Assembly (NCBI GenBank): GCA_001302245.1
Contig: LGYU01000008.1
Span: 186,001 to 250,000, forward strand
Reading direction: 5' to 3'
Length of the DNA: 64,000 bases
Source: Chitinophagaceae bacterium PMP191F
Lineage (GTDB): Bacteria; Bacteroidota; Bacteroidia; Chitinophagales; Chitinophagaceae
The stretch's first letter is position 1, and each line of letters opens with the position of its first letter. Below, piece by piece: positions 1 to 9,103 of this stretch. Below the pieces are notes generated by a model. It was not told the DNA's origin, ran no database searches, and worked only from the letters and a program-made list of their open reading frames with translations. A program made the position numbers and the translations under genes.

Positions 1-2
1 GT

Positions 3-461
3 GTAGTGGGCTTTATGATAGCATTGGTACAGGGCTTACTGATACGTAAAATAATACCAGCACTGGGGCAGGAGAAAAGTGTTTACACCGGCCTGTTCCT
101 GTACAGCATAGGCATGGTGCTGTTTGGTATAGCCAGCCAGGGCTGGATGATGTATGCTTTTACTGTAGTGTATTGTATGGGCGGTATTGCCGGTCCGGCA
201 TTACAGGGTATCATTTCCAACCATGTTCCTGGTAATGAGCAGGGCGAGCTGCAGGGCTTACTTACCAGCCTGATGAGTGCTACGTCCATTATTGGTCCGC
301 CGGTAATGACAGGATTGTTTGCCTATTTTACCGGCAAAACTGCACCGGTCTACCTGCCGGGAGCTCCTTTTTTGCTGGGGGCTTTCCTGATGCTGATCAG
401 TGCTTTCTTTGCATACCGGGTATTACATCATGAAAAACAAACAACCATCTTACAATCATGA
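3..461 (+). CDS. MFS transporter, C-terminal part (TCR/Tet-like)
   Basis: Only the last ~150 residues are present; the frame is open to the left edge, so the start lies outside the window. The fragment has four to five hydrophobic helices. It contains GPALQGIISNHVPGNEQGEL followed by LQGLLTSLMS, a pattern typical of the TetA-like (DHA1) branch of the major facilitator superfamily, where the conserved EQGELQG segment lies between helices in the C-terminal half. It probably exports a drug or metabolite by proton antiport across the inner membrane; the substrate cannot be told. Its stop overlaps the start of the yccF-like gene by 4 bp (ATGA), so the two are co-transcribed and translationally coupled. 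Confidence 0.85.
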   Translation, partial: VVGFMIALVQGLLIRKIIPALGQEKSVYTGLFLYSIGMVLFGIASQGWMMYAFTVVYCMGGIAGPALQGIISNHVPGNEQGELQGLLTSLMSATSIIGPPVMTGLFAYFTGKTAPVYLPGAPFLLGAFLMLISAFFAYRVLHHEKQTTILQS

Positions 462-826
462 ACCTGATCGGTAACCTCATCTGGCTGTTCTTCGGTGGGC
501 TGTGGGCAGCCCTGGGCTACGTATTCGGTGGCTTTGTATTGTGTCTTACTATTGTTGGTATTCCGTGGGGATTCCAATGTTTTAAAATTGCCGGGCTGGT
601 ATTATGGCCTTTTGGTAAAAAGGTGGTTCCTGGCAACAGTAGTATGGGTTGCCTGTCTGTTTTTTGTAATATTATCTGGCTGCTGTGTGGTGGTTTGTAT
701 ACGGCATTTGTACACCTGGTATTTGCTGCAATATTGTTCATAACCATTATCGGTATTCCCTTTGCGCGGCAGCATTTGAAATTGATGGAACTTTCTTTCA
801 TGCCATTTGGAAGAAGAGTGATCTGA
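458..826 (+). CDS. YccF domain-containing inner membrane protein
   Basis: A 122-residue membrane protein made of two similar halves, each with a long hydrophobic segment followed by a GIPW or GIPF turn: LCLTIVGIPWGFQCFK near residue 35 and FITIIGIPFARQHLK near residue 95. Each half ends in a PFG(K/R)(K/R)V motif. This duplicated layout and the length match the YccF family, whose biochemical role is unknown. The ATG sits inside the stop of the upstream transporter (ATGA overlap), which fixes the start and indicates coupling. An inverted repeat at 830-850 follows directly but has no T-run. Confidence 0.85.
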   Translation: MNLIGNLIWLFFGGLWAALGYVFGGFVLCLTIVGIPWGFQCFKIAGLVLWPFGKKVVPGNSSMGCLSVFCNIIWLLCGGLYTAFVHLVFAAILFITIIGIPFARQHLKLMELSFMPFGRRVI

Positions 827-1369
827 TATCAGCGATAAACAAGATCGCTGTACTTTGTTGAGTACTGTACAAAAAACAAAGGAACCCAAAGAAAGGGTAA
901 AGCGATTGCTTCAGCCGTCCTTTGTAATTCCCTGTCTGATGTATTATTGGTTTCGATACACGCAATAAACGCATGCTCACTGTTCATGTCTCCCCGTTTT
1001 ACGCTCTGTTAATTCATTTATCTAATTATATGCCAGCCCAGTGATACAGGGTTGTTAAAATGCGCCGGTAGTGAACTGTGGTGATATTTCTACATAGACG
1101 GAATATTGTTTAATGAAATTAACAGGATGAATCAGTATCTTGTCTGGCTTTAATAAAACCGGTTTTTAACCTGTGCTTAATTTCTTTTAGTGCATCTCGC
1201 AACCTTGCCCTTGAAAACGGCCGTTCCCGAAAACATTAAAAGCTGTTAATGGTCTGTTATAGTGTAGTCAGACAGCCGTACCCGGCCCCATTGTTGTGCG
1301 TAGCAGCCCTTTTGGTTTTTGACCGTTTGCCAATCCTAACCATTTATAATCCAGTGTAACACACACATC
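827..1369. other. 543-bp intergenic stretch without a supported gene
   Basis: No convincing coding sequence. Directly after the yccF stop is a perfect 7-bp stem (CAGCGAT at 830-836, ATCGCTG at 844-850) with a 7-nt loop but no T-run. At 850-900 a purine-rich stretch with two CAAAG words (AACAAAGGAACCCAAAGAAA) resembles the decayed dispersed repeats often seen between genes, but it has no second copy in this window. The remainder probably carries the promoter of the following peptidase gene, though I could not place a clear -33/-7 pair. Confidence 0.4.
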
Positions 1370-2644
1370 ATGATGACCAGAAAGGCCCTGATAACTCTTG
1401 CTGCCGTTATTGTAGTTCTTGCCATTGCTGCTTGGTTTATTTTCAACCATTCGGCTAAACCTTCTGCCAGTCCTGCACCGGTTGCTGTAAAAGATACTAC
1501 CGCACATATTCTGCAATATAAGTTCGGGCTACCTGTTGATTCATTTGCTGTAATAGAAAAAACTGTTGAGAAGAATGAGGTTCTGTCCGGCATATTACAA
1601 TTATACAACGTAAGTAATGTGACTATTGCTACGCTGGCGGAAAAATCAAAAAAGGTATTTGATGTGCGCAACCTGGCTGCGGGTAATCCCTACACTGTTT
1701 TTTGTACAAAGGACAGTTTGCCCCAGGCGCAGTATTTCATATACCAGCCCAATGCGATTGATTACATTGTATACGATCTGCGTGATTCTATTCATATCTA
1801 TAAAGGGAAAAGAGATGTGCATACCGTGGTTAAGACCACAGGAGGCAAAATTACCAGCTCGCTATACGAAACCTTTGCCCGTAATGGTGCCGATCCTGCA
1901 CTGGCAATAAAGCTGGCTGATCTGTATGCCTGGACAATTGATTTCTATTCCATACAGGAAGGCGACTGGTTTAAAGTAGTATATGAGCAGCAATATGTAA
2001 AAGATGAACCGGTAGGACTAGGTACTATCAAATCGGCTGTGTTCTCACACAATGGCGAACCTATCTATGCTTATTATTTTCAGGCAGACAGTACACAGCC
2101 CGGAGAATATTATGATGAGAGCGGGAAAAGTCTTCGCCGTTTTTTCCTGAAAGCTCCGCTTAAATTCAGTCACATCACTTCACGGTATACACTCCGTCGT
2201 TTTCATCCTGTTCAAAAAACATGGAAGGCACACCTGGGTACAGATTATGCAGCTCCTACGGGCACACCCATTATTTCTACCGGAACAGGTGTTGTGATCG
2301 AATCGCGCTTCACCCAGTTCAATGGCAACTATGTAAAGATTCGGCACAACAATACCTACACCACACAATACCTGCACATGAGCAGAAGAGCCGTCAGCGC
2401 TGGTCAGCATGTAAGCCAGGGACAGGTAATCGGGTATGTGGGTAGTACAGGACTTGCTACCGGACCACATGTATGTTATCGTTTCTGGAAAAATGGTCAA
2501 CAGGTAGATCCGCTGCGACAGAAATTCCCTTCTGCAACGCCCATACCTGGCAGCATGCAGCATGCCTTTATGCAATGGAAACAAAACCAGCAACAGCAGT
2601 TGAACAGCATCAAGATCCCCGAATCTCCTACAGCCATGAAATAA
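1370..2644 (+). CDS. M23 family metallopeptidase (peptidoglycan endopeptidase), Cys-ligand variant
   Basis: A 424-residue protein with an N-terminal membrane anchor or signal (residues ~6-24). A long middle domain precedes a C-terminal LytM-type M23 domain (~residues 275-395). HLGTDYA gives the zinc ligands H288 and D292, and YLHMS gives the catalytic H336. The usual HxH motif is H367-V-C369, so the third ligand position is Cys instead of His. The same GPHVCYRFW pattern occurs in a Bacteroidota subgroup of the family. It likely cleaves peptide cross-links in the periplasm or helps activate amidases. It ends tail to tail 12 bp from another M23 gene. A second ATG three bases downstream is an equally good start. 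Confidence 0.87.
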   Translation: MMTRKALITLAAVIVVLAIAAWFIFNHSAKPSASPAPVAVKDTTAHILQYKFGLPVDSFAVIEKTVEKNEVLSGILQLYNVSNVTIATLAEKSKKVFDVRNLAAGNPYTVFCTKDSLPQAQYFIYQPNAIDYIVYDLRDSIHIYKGKRDVHTVVKTTGGKITSSLYETFARNGADPALAIKLADLYAWTIDFYSIQEGDWFKVVYEQQYVKDEPVGLGTIKSAVFSHNGEPIYAYYFQADSTQPGEYYDESGKSLRRFFLKAPLKFSHITSRYTLRRFHPVQKTWKAHLGTDYAAPTGTPIISTGTGVVIESRFTQFNGNYVKIRHNNTYTTQYLHMSRRAVSAGQHVSQGQVIGYVGSTGLATGPHVCYRFWKNGQQVDPLRQKFPSATPIPGSMQHAFMQWKQNQQQQLNSIKIPESPTAMK

Positions 2645-2656
2645 GTGCTGTGTGAA

Positions 2657-4402
2657 CTAACGTATAATAGTAAATGTTTGCGAGGTAATATTACCGGCGA
2701 TATCTGAGGCGGTGATGGTCAGATCGTGTACGCCCGCTCTGCAATATTCATCCGGCTGGTAGGTGAATACATTTCCTTTTCTTTCAAACGCAGCCCAATT
2801 CCCGTCAATAGTAGCACGAAATGCAGCGATGTTTCCCAGGTTGTCTTTACATACAACCCGTACCACACCATCGTCTGATGGAAAACGTGCATTGCGCGGA
2901 TTCATCAGTGCTATTGATGGGGGAATGGTATCAATTACCATCTGTACCGTACCGAACCCCGGCAACCTGCCTGTCATTGTATTGTTATTCCATGTTCCTT
3001 TCACCACAGAACGACCTGTAGAAGTCTGTGCCAGCATCACCACATGTTTACGCAATGTATCTTCCTTTGATAAAGTAGTGGGAATGGTTATCTCCAGGCT
3101 ATCATATACAGGAGTAGTGAACGGGTAAATATCAATGCAGGGGGAAGCTGTGTTCTTACGCGAAGTATTGGTCGTTGTTATAAAAACAGGTACCCTGTCA
3201 AAAAGTGTATTTTTGCTGATGTGCAGCATTGTTTGTCCCTGTTGCAGGATCGTATCTTTACCGGCAGGAATAAATACAACGTTGTGTGGATAAGACATAG
3301 AAGCCTGCTTTATGCCATTGAAGCGAATATAGAAAGCGATGCTGCTGATATTGCCCGCAGCATCCTGGATCTCGATCCTGATGTAATGCGCCTTTTGGTC
3401 ATGAATATCCAGCACGCCATTGGCGGGTGACCTGCTGAACAATGCCAGTTTGTTGCCTGGCAAGGTAGTCAACAGTTGTATTGTTTTTCCGGAGGCAACG
3501 TACTCTTTGTAATCAATGCCTGCGTTTACATAACGGGTATCATTGTCTGCTAGCTCGTCCATGGAAAGATGATGCATCAGCAGATCATCCATATACAACG
3601 TGGCTTTGTAAATGCCAAGCTGAAAGCGTGTTTCGGCGCTTTTATCAAATGTTTCTATGCCCAGAACAATATATGGCGAACTGACTTCAACCGTTTGCTC
3701 AGAAGCCGTGGTAAATGTCAGACGGGTAGCATTTGTTTCATAGATACTACCTTGTTTATTATACCAGTAAATGTTTTTGATTACAGGGTGCACATTGTCA
3801 GGAACGGCAAAGCCCGCTGTTTGTGGATTAATGCTTTTGCCGGTCAGTGTATTGCGCAACTCCAGGTGCAGATGAGGACCTTCTGAGGTACCGGTATTGC
3901 CGCTGCGTGCAATAAGATCGCCTTTTTGTACAGGGAACCGGTCCTTCGGAAAGCTGATGTCCTGTTCCCATTGCTGTTGCTGGTACTGTTGCTGATGGAT
4001 GTGTTTTTCCAAGTCATTGCTGAACCGGTTCAGGTGCGCATATACGCTGGTAATGCCATTGGGGTGCGTAACAAATACAGCTTTTCCAAAACCTTTTTCT
4101 GATATCTGTATGCGGCTGATAAACCCATCTGCAATAGCGTATACCGGAAAGTTTTCGCGTCCTTTGGTACGCAGATCAAGTCCCATGTGAAAATGATCTT
4201 TGCGCACTTCTCCGAAACTGGCTGCCAGTTCGGGTGATATACCAAGCGGGTAACTGAAATACACAGCAGGAGAGGAGCGAAGCCAATACCAGCCAACAGG
4301 TAATAACAATACAATACCGATGATAATATACCAGTAATGCTTTTTTTTACTGCGGGTAAGAGTTGCTATTGCATCGTCTGCCGTATATTTTTTTGAGACC
4401 AT
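2657..4402 (-). CDS. M23 family metallopeptidase, membrane anchored
   Basis: The chosen start gives 581 residues. There is a cytoplasmic stub, one transmembrane helix (YIIIGIVLLLPVGWYWL) near residues 24-40, then directly a canonical M23 domain: HFHMGLDLR (HxxxD), YAHLN and GPHLHLEL (HxH). All metal and catalytic residues are intact. The remaining ~380 residues are beta-rich and hydrophilic, probably Ig-like modules, ending in ITASDIAGNITSQTF. The frame stays open upstream to 4495, with in-frame starts at 4450 and 4495. I chose 4402 because it puts a short basic stretch before the helix, but this is not decisive. A role in cell-wall hydrolysis or morphogenesis is inferred from the family. Confidence 0.83.
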   Translation of the reverse strand: MVSKKYTADDAIATLTRSKKKHYWYIIIGIVLLLPVGWYWLRSSPAVYFSYPLGISPELAASFGEVRKDHFHMGLDLRTKGRENFPVYAIADGFISRIQISEKGFGKAVFVTHPNGITSVYAHLNRFSNDLEKHIHQQQYQQQQWEQDISFPKDRFPVQKGDLIARSGNTGTSEGPHLHLELRNTLTGKSINPQTAGFAVPDNVHPVIKNIYWYNKQGSIYETNATRLTFTTASEQTVEVSSPYIVLGIETFDKSAETRFQLGIYKATLYMDDLLMHHLSMDELADNDTRYVNAGIDYKEYVASGKTIQLLTTLPGNKLALFSRSPANGVLDIHDQKAHYIRIEIQDAAGNISSIAFYIRFNGIKQASMSYPHNVVFIPAGKDTILQQGQTMLHISKNTLFDRVPVFITTTNTSRKNTASPCIDIYPFTTPVYDSLEITIPTTLSKEDTLRKHVVMLAQTSTGRSVVKGTWNNNTMTGRLPGFGTVQMVIDTIPPSIALMNPRNARFPSDDGVVRVVCKDNLGNIAAFRATIDGNWAAFERKGNVFTYQPDEYCRAGVHDLTITASDIAGNITSQTFTIIR

Positions 4403-4647
4403 ACTGCCTGAGATCAATAATCCGGATGATTGCTTTTTTTGCCTGTACATAAATAATAGTTGTTGTTGTACGGCAGCCAAATTAAACCGCAGCAACAGCG
4501 TGTAAAAAGCAACTCTGCAAACCGTTGGGCTATATCTGCATAAGCTGGTAAAATGGGAAAACCCCGTATGCAGACAAATACAGCCTGTTTGCAGAAAGGT
4601 GGCTGTAAAACACGATGGTCATTACAGAATAACGGTAGATTTGAGCT

Positions 4648-5658
4648 ATGAAACGAAGGCTGAGGTACCTGCTACTGGGTTTTGTTGTCTTTTATTATCT
4701 TATGCATGCGGCATATGATCTGCCAAACCTGTTATCTCATCGCGGCTGGGTGCAATGGTTGGAGTTGGGAATAGGAAACTTGTTGGGGCAATTGCTGACA
4801 ATCAGTGCAGGGTTTCTGTTTGCCTTGTGTCCTTATCTGGTACTTTTCTATTGTTATCCCACGGGTAAGATAAAGGAAGGGGTCCTGTTCCTGTTGTTGC
4901 CATTGGCTGCGATTGTTTTTATCAACTACCAGTTAGCGCTTATGATGGATCACAAAAATGAACGGCTGCGCTACTTCTTTTCATCCAATATATTTTTCTT
5001 CAGTGTTTACCTGGTGTATGGTGTTGTGTTCTACTTTGTACGCTACGCGCAATACAAACAGCTGGAGCAGAAAGAGCTGTTGTTACAGAACCGGCAGGCA
5101 GAGCTGTCCTTTTTGCGTTCGCAGGTCAATCCCCACTTTTTATTCAACAGTCTCAATAATATTTATGCATTGGTATACGAGGGTTCGCCACAAGCGCTTC
5201 ATGCTATTGCCGGTTTGTCGGACCTGTTGCGGTATATGTTATACGACAGTAATGAAAAAGTGCCATTGAAAAAAGAGTGGGAGTACATTGTAAAATATAT
5301 TGAATTGCAGAAGCTGCGGTTCGATCGGCCTGTACAGGCAAATCTGCACATAAGCGGACCCATAGATGAAGTACAGGTGCCACCATTATTGCTGATCCCT
5401 TTTGTAGAGAATGCCTTTAAACATGGCGATTTTTCCGGCAGCGATGATCAGTTGGTGGTAACGTTGTACGTTACTTCTTTAAAGATCAATTTTCATTGTT
5501 TCAACAGAAAAGGCAATGGAATAAAAGATGCCGGTGGAGGCATAGGGCTGGCCAATGTTAAAAGAAGGCTGAATTTGCTGTATCCCGATAAACATTTGTT
5601 GCACATTGAAGACAAGCCCGATACCTTTACTGTAACAATAGAACTGTTGCATGACTAA
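4648..5658 (+). CDS. LytS-type sensor histidine kinase
   Basis: 336 residues. Four hydrophobic helices (about residues 6-22, 45-70, 78-98 and 114-132) are followed by a short coiled coil and a His_kinase (PF06580) domain. The phosphoacceptor box is SQVNPHFLFNSLNN, with H163. The ATPase region shows PLLLIPFVENAFKHG (N box) and GGGIGLANVKRRL (G box). There is no periplasmic domain, so the signal is probably sensed in or near the membrane. The stop overlaps the start of the response regulator by 8 bp, a typical one-operon pair. A TAGATTTG word at 4636-4643 resembles the Bacteroidota -7 box, but it lies only 4 nt before the ATG. Confidence 0.9.
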   Translation: MKRRLRYLLLGFVVFYYLMHAAYDLPNLLSHRGWVQWLELGIGNLLGQLLTISAGFLFALCPYLVLFYCYPTGKIKEGVLFLLLPLAAIVFINYQLALMMDHKNERLRYFFSSNIFFFSVYLVYGVVFYFVRYAQYKQLEQKELLLQNRQAELSFLRSQVNPHFLFNSLNNIYALVYEGSPQALHAIAGLSDLLRYMLYDSNEKVPLKKEWEYIVKYIELQKLRFDRPVQANLHISGPIDEVQVPPLLLIPFVENAFKHGDFSGSDDQLVVTLYVTSLKINFHCFNRKGNGIKDAGGGIGLANVKRRLNLLYPDKHLLHIEDKPDTFTVTIELLHD

Positions 5659-6370
5659 TACAGCTAACATACGGTGTGTGGTGGTGGATGATGAACCACT
5701 GGCAGTAAAACTGCTTACTGATTATATTGGTAAAACACCTGGTTTTGAAGCTGTGCTCAGTACAACACATGTACTGGATGCATTGCAGTTTGTACAGGAG
5801 GGAAAAGCCGATCTTATTTTCCTGGATATCCAGATGCCGGAACTAAGCGGTATCCAGTTTATGAAGATCATCCGCAACGGTTGTAAAGTGATCTTAACTA
5901 CGGCGTATAATGAATATGCCATTGAAGGCTACGAACATGACGTGGTGGATTACCTGCTGAAACCCATCACCTTCGACCGTTACATGATCGCTGTACAGAA
6001 AGCCCGGCTGCGTTTGCAGGAAAAGACAACAGAAACGGCATTGCAACCCGCATCTTCAGAAGAGCATATTTTTATAAAAACAGAATACCGCATACAGAAA
6101 CTTGCATTTACATCTATCCTGTATATTGAGGCACTACGTGATTATATAGCTTTTCATACAGCTACAGGTAAAATACTATCACTGGAAAGTATGCGGAATA
6201 TGGAAGCTTTGCTGCCCGAACACCGCTTTATACGTATTCACAAATCGTATATCATCAACAAAGAAAAAATAGACTTCCTGGAAAGAGGAAAGGTGGTTAT
6301 CAATAATCAATACCTGCCTGTAGGCGATACCTACAAAGACAAACTGATGGCCCAGATAAAGATCATCTAA
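5651..6370 (+). CDS. LytTR-family response regulator
   Basis: 239 residues. The N-terminal receiver domain has the acidic pair D13/D14, the phosphoacceptor D59 in LIFLDIQMP, the T in LTTAYN and the K in YLLKPI. The C-terminal LytTR DNA-binding domain starts around residue 137 and includes ILYIEALRDY and FIRIHKSYIINKEKI. It is the partner of the LytS-type kinase with which it overlaps by 8 bp. The LytTR fold binds DNA as a dimer; the target genes cannot be deduced here. The gene ends 26 bp from the convergent S9 peptidase gene and I see no hairpin between them. Confidence 0.93.
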   Translation: MTNTANIRCVVVDDEPLAVKLLTDYIGKTPGFEAVLSTTHVLDALQFVQEGKADLIFLDIQMPELSGIQFMKIIRNGCKVILTTAYNEYAIEGYEHDVVDYLLKPITFDRYMIAVQKARLRLQEKTTETALQPASSEEHIFIKTEYRIQKLAFTSILYIEALRDYIAFHTATGKILSLESMRNMEALLPEHRFIRIHKSYIINKEKIDFLERGKVVINNQYLPVGDTYKDKLMAQIKII

Positions 6371-6396
6371 AACGCCAGGCCTTTTGTATGCTTTTA

Positions 6397-8553
6397 TTAA
6401 TGTGAGATATAACGCTCAAAAAATTCCCATGTACGCAACATCTGGTCAATACGCTGACGGTTATCGCCGCTGCGGGTTACTTCGTGCGTTGCATTGGGGT
6501 GACGAACATACTCTACCGGTCTGCCTAATACCTTCAGGCTTCTGTACATCATTTCGCTTTGTACAAAACCGGTACGACGATCATTGTCACCATGGAAAAT
6601 AATATAGGGAGTGGTGATATTCTGTACGTATGAGAACGGTGATTCCCTTTCCAGCGTTGCTTTGGTGTTGGCATCCCAGGGGTAGCCTCCGAAATAGTTG
6701 GGTACCAGCCTCCATGCATTACCCTCTCCAAAGAATGTTGCCAGATCGTATACGCCACGCTGTGAACAGGCTGCTTTAAAACGATGATCGTGACTGATGA
6801 TCCATGCTACGAGGTAGCCGGCATAAGAACCACCGGTTACCACCAGCTTGGAAGTATCTGCCCAGCCTTCTCCAACTGTTTTGTCCAGTGCGGTCATTAC
6901 ATCACTGTGTGGTCCTGCACCCCAGTCATTGATATTGGCGCGCAGAAATTCTTCTGTATAACCACCGCTTCCACGTGGGTTACAGTATACCACTCCATAA
7001 CCTTTGCTGCAGAAGAACTGGAATTCATGCCACATACTGCTTTCGCCGGGTCCCCACATGGCAGAAGGACCACCATGTATATTTAACAGCAATGGATATT
7101 TTTTACCCGCTTCATAGTTGATGGGTTTCATTACCCAGTATTCTATGGTTTGTCCCTTATTATTGGTAAATGTTTTCTTTTCGGGGAAAGAAAGCTGCTT
7201 GGTGCGAAGCCATTCCTCGTTGAAGTTGCTGAGGCGGCGGGTATTTTTTCCGGCAGCATCTGCCACATATAATTCTGAAGGATCAGCTACAATTGTTTTG
7301 CTGAATACAATCCTGTTGTTCTGAAGATCGTAACTGTTGATCCCGCCTTCAAATTCGGTAAGCTGTTCTACCTGTTTGCTTTTTACATCTGCCCGGAACA
7401 GCGGTGTGCCACCATTGCTGGATGCAGTGAAATACAGGTATTTTTCATCCTGGCTCCAGTTAAAATCACTTTTACGGCGATCAAATGGAATGGTTACAAT
7501 ATCTTTTGCAGTACCGTTCAATGGCATGATACCCAGTACCGGGAAGTTTACAAAAGAAGTGGTGCCATACTGGAAAGCCAGCCATTTACCGGAAGGGGAG
7601 ACCTGTGCAGAGCCATAGGTTTTGCCGGCTTCTCCCAATAGTTTACGGAGTCCGCTGCCATCGGTATTAATAAGATAGATCTCGCTCTCCAGTGAGCGAT
7701 CAGGGTGTTCCAGTGAATCAATATCACAGGTCAGGATCAGTTGTTTGCCGTCTGGCGTAAAATCTGCACCACTGAAACGGCTGAAGCCACGTGTAACAGC
7801 AACAGGTGTTGAACCCGGCTGTATATCTGTAATAAAAAAATGATTGAAACCCATGTCGGCGGACACATTGGTTTCACTCTGGAAATTCAGTTTATTCAGT
7901 ACAGTTGCTTTTTTGTCTGTTACATTATTATCCAGGTATGCCCGTACTTCGTCCAGTCCTCCATCGGGATCTGCTTTGGCGGTGCTGGTTTTGAGTTGTT
8001 CGTTTTTAGAAAAACCCGGTTTTTCAAAAGGCCACGCGGGAACCTGTTTGCCGGGATTCAAAACAGAATCTTTAAGCAGATCTTTTAATGAAATACCCCC
8101 TGCAAACAATATTTTTTTGCCATCAGGACTCCATTTGGGATTGGTAGCGCCGTATTTAGACTTTGTAAGTTGAATGGCTTCGCCTCCGTCCAGCGACAAT
8201 AAAAACACTTGTGGCTTTCCATCTGCAGTACGTACAAAAGCTATCTGCCTGCCATCGGGGCTGAATACCGGTTGGGAAGAATTTTCCTTAGAGGTTAATT
8301 GCTTTGGAGCACTGTTGCCATCTGTTTGTACCAGCCACAACTGGGCAACATATTTATAATCCAGCTTGCTGTCGCCATCTGGTTCAATGGCGGTAACCAC
8401 AAAAACAGCTTTGCTGCCGTCTTTACTCAGTTGAGCACTGACAACTGATTTTATCTTCAACATGTCTGTTACTTTGATCGGTTCCTTGCCATTTTGGGCA
8501 ACAGTTACCAGTAGAAGCGAAAGAAAGGACAGCAGCAGGATTATTTTCTTCAT
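6397..8553 (-). CDS. S9 family (prolyl oligopeptidase-like) secreted peptidase
   Basis: 718 residues from the ATG at 8553; an upstream in-frame TTG at 8610 is less likely because the signal peptide MKKIILLLSFLSLLLVTVAQ begins at the ATG. The N-terminal ~400 residues form a TolB/WD40-like propeller with repeated SPDGKQ(I/L) motifs. The C-terminal ~280 residues are the alpha/beta-hydrolase domain with the triad S576 (GGSYAGY), D658 (HGDNDRRTG) and H690 (NATHE). It should cleave short peptides after export to the periplasm, as an acylaminoacyl or dipeptidyl peptidase. The gene is monocistronic and divergent from the AhpD-like gene. Confidence 0.92.
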   Translation of the reverse strand: MKKIILLLSFLSLLLVTVAQNGKEPIKVTDMLKIKSVVSAQLSKDGSKAVFVVTAIEPDGDSKLDYKYVAQLWLVQTDGNSAPKQLTSKENSSQPVFSPDGRQIAFVRTADGKPQVFLLSLDGGEAIQLTKSKYGATNPKWSPDGKKILFAGGISLKDLLKDSVLNPGKQVPAWPFEKPGFSKNEQLKTSTAKADPDGGLDEVRAYLDNNVTDKKATVLNKLNFQSETNVSADMGFNHFFITDIQPGSTPVAVTRGFSRFSGADFTPDGKQLILTCDIDSLEHPDRSLESEIYLINTDGSGLRKLLGEAGKTYGSAQVSPSGKWLAFQYGTTSFVNFPVLGIMPLNGTAKDIVTIPFDRRKSDFNWSQDEKYLYFTASSNGGTPLFRADVKSKQVEQLTEFEGGINSYDLQNNRIVFSKTIVADPSELYVADAAGKNTRRLSNFNEEWLRTKQLSFPEKKTFTNNKGQTIEYWVMKPINYEAGKKYPLLLNIHGGPSAMWGPGESSMWHEFQFFCSKGYGVVYCNPRGSGGYTEEFLRANINDWGAGPHSDVMTALDKTVGEGWADTSKLVVTGGSYAGYLVAWIISHDHRFKAACSQRGVYDLATFFGEGNAWRLVPNYFGGYPWDANTKATLERESPFSYVQNITTPYIIFHGDNDRRTGFVQSEMMYRSLKVLGRPVEYVRHPNATHEVTRSGDNRQRIDQMLRTWEFFERYISH

Positions 8554-8621
8554 GCAGATAAAGTTTGGAATGTGAATATACAAATTCAATATCGTTTTTA
8601 TGAATTGCAATGGATGACAGG

Positions 8622-8638
8622 TAGCTTTGCTACTTTTG
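8622..8638 (+). promoter_or_regulatory. Two overlapping candidate -7 boxes before the AhpD-like gene
   Basis: TAGCTTTG (8622-8629) and TACTTTTG (8631-8638) both match the Bacteroidota -7 consensus TAnnTTTG. The second lies 19 nt before the ATG at 8658. A weak TTG at 8605-8607 is the only candidate -33 element. Basis: consensus match only. Confidence 0.4.
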
Positions 8639-8657
8639 TGGAATAATCTATATAAAT

Positions 8658-9002
8658 ATGGCAGAGCTTGTAAAAGAATTCAACGAATACAGGGAAAAGA
8701 TGAACGAGGTGATCTTGAGCAAGAACAACCTTGTAATGAAACGTCTGTGGAATCTTGATACCAATACATACGAGGATGGGGCGCTTGATAAAAAAACAAA
8801 AGAAATGCTGGGGCTGGTAGCCAGTATGGTATTGCGTTGTGATGATTGTATTAAATACCATCTTGGTAAATGTCATGAACTGGGTGTGAATACCGATCAG
8901 ATGTACGAGATATTTGCTGTAGCCAATATTGTGGGTGGTACAATAGTGATACCACATACCAGGAGAGCAGCGGAGTACTGGGAGGAGCTGCAAGAAAATT
9001 AG
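8658..9002 (+). CDS. Carboxymuconolactone decarboxylase/AhpD-like family protein
   Basis: A 114-residue all-helical protein of the CMD/AhpD superfamily. The key motif is LRCDDCIKYHLGKC: the CxxC pair (C72, C75) and the following His match the AhpD-type peroxidase or disulfide site, which points to a redox role rather than true decarboxylase activity. The length is usual for the family. The gene stands alone, with its own candidate promoter and a hairpin downstream, so context gives no substrate. Confidence 0.88.
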   Translation: MAELVKEFNEYREKMNEVILSKNNLVMKRLWNLDTNTYEDGALDKKTKEMLGLVASMVLRCDDCIKYHLGKCHELGVNTDQMYEIFAVANIVGGTIVIPHTRRAAEYWEELQEN

Positions 9003-9013
9003 CTAATTTGTAA

Positions 9014-9055
9014 ATGTGCGGATTGATTAATTAGTAATTCGCACATCTGTTTTTA
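9014..9055 (+). terminator. Candidate intrinsic terminator after the AhpD-like gene
   Basis: ATGTGCG (9014-9020) pairs perfectly with CGCACAT (9040-9046). The stem can be extended by an inner ATT/AAT pairing, and CTGTTTTTA follows. It starts 12 nt after the stop. Confidence 0.5.
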
Positions 9056-9103
9056 CAATTTCCTTTGCAAAGGAGTTTGTAGTTTGATGAAAATATCTTC
9101 TGC

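Noticed and set aside
850-960. Possible dispersed repeat (AACAAAGGAACCCAAAGAAA stretch)
   Set aside because: Resembles decayed repeat DNA but has no second copy here, so it cannot be supported.
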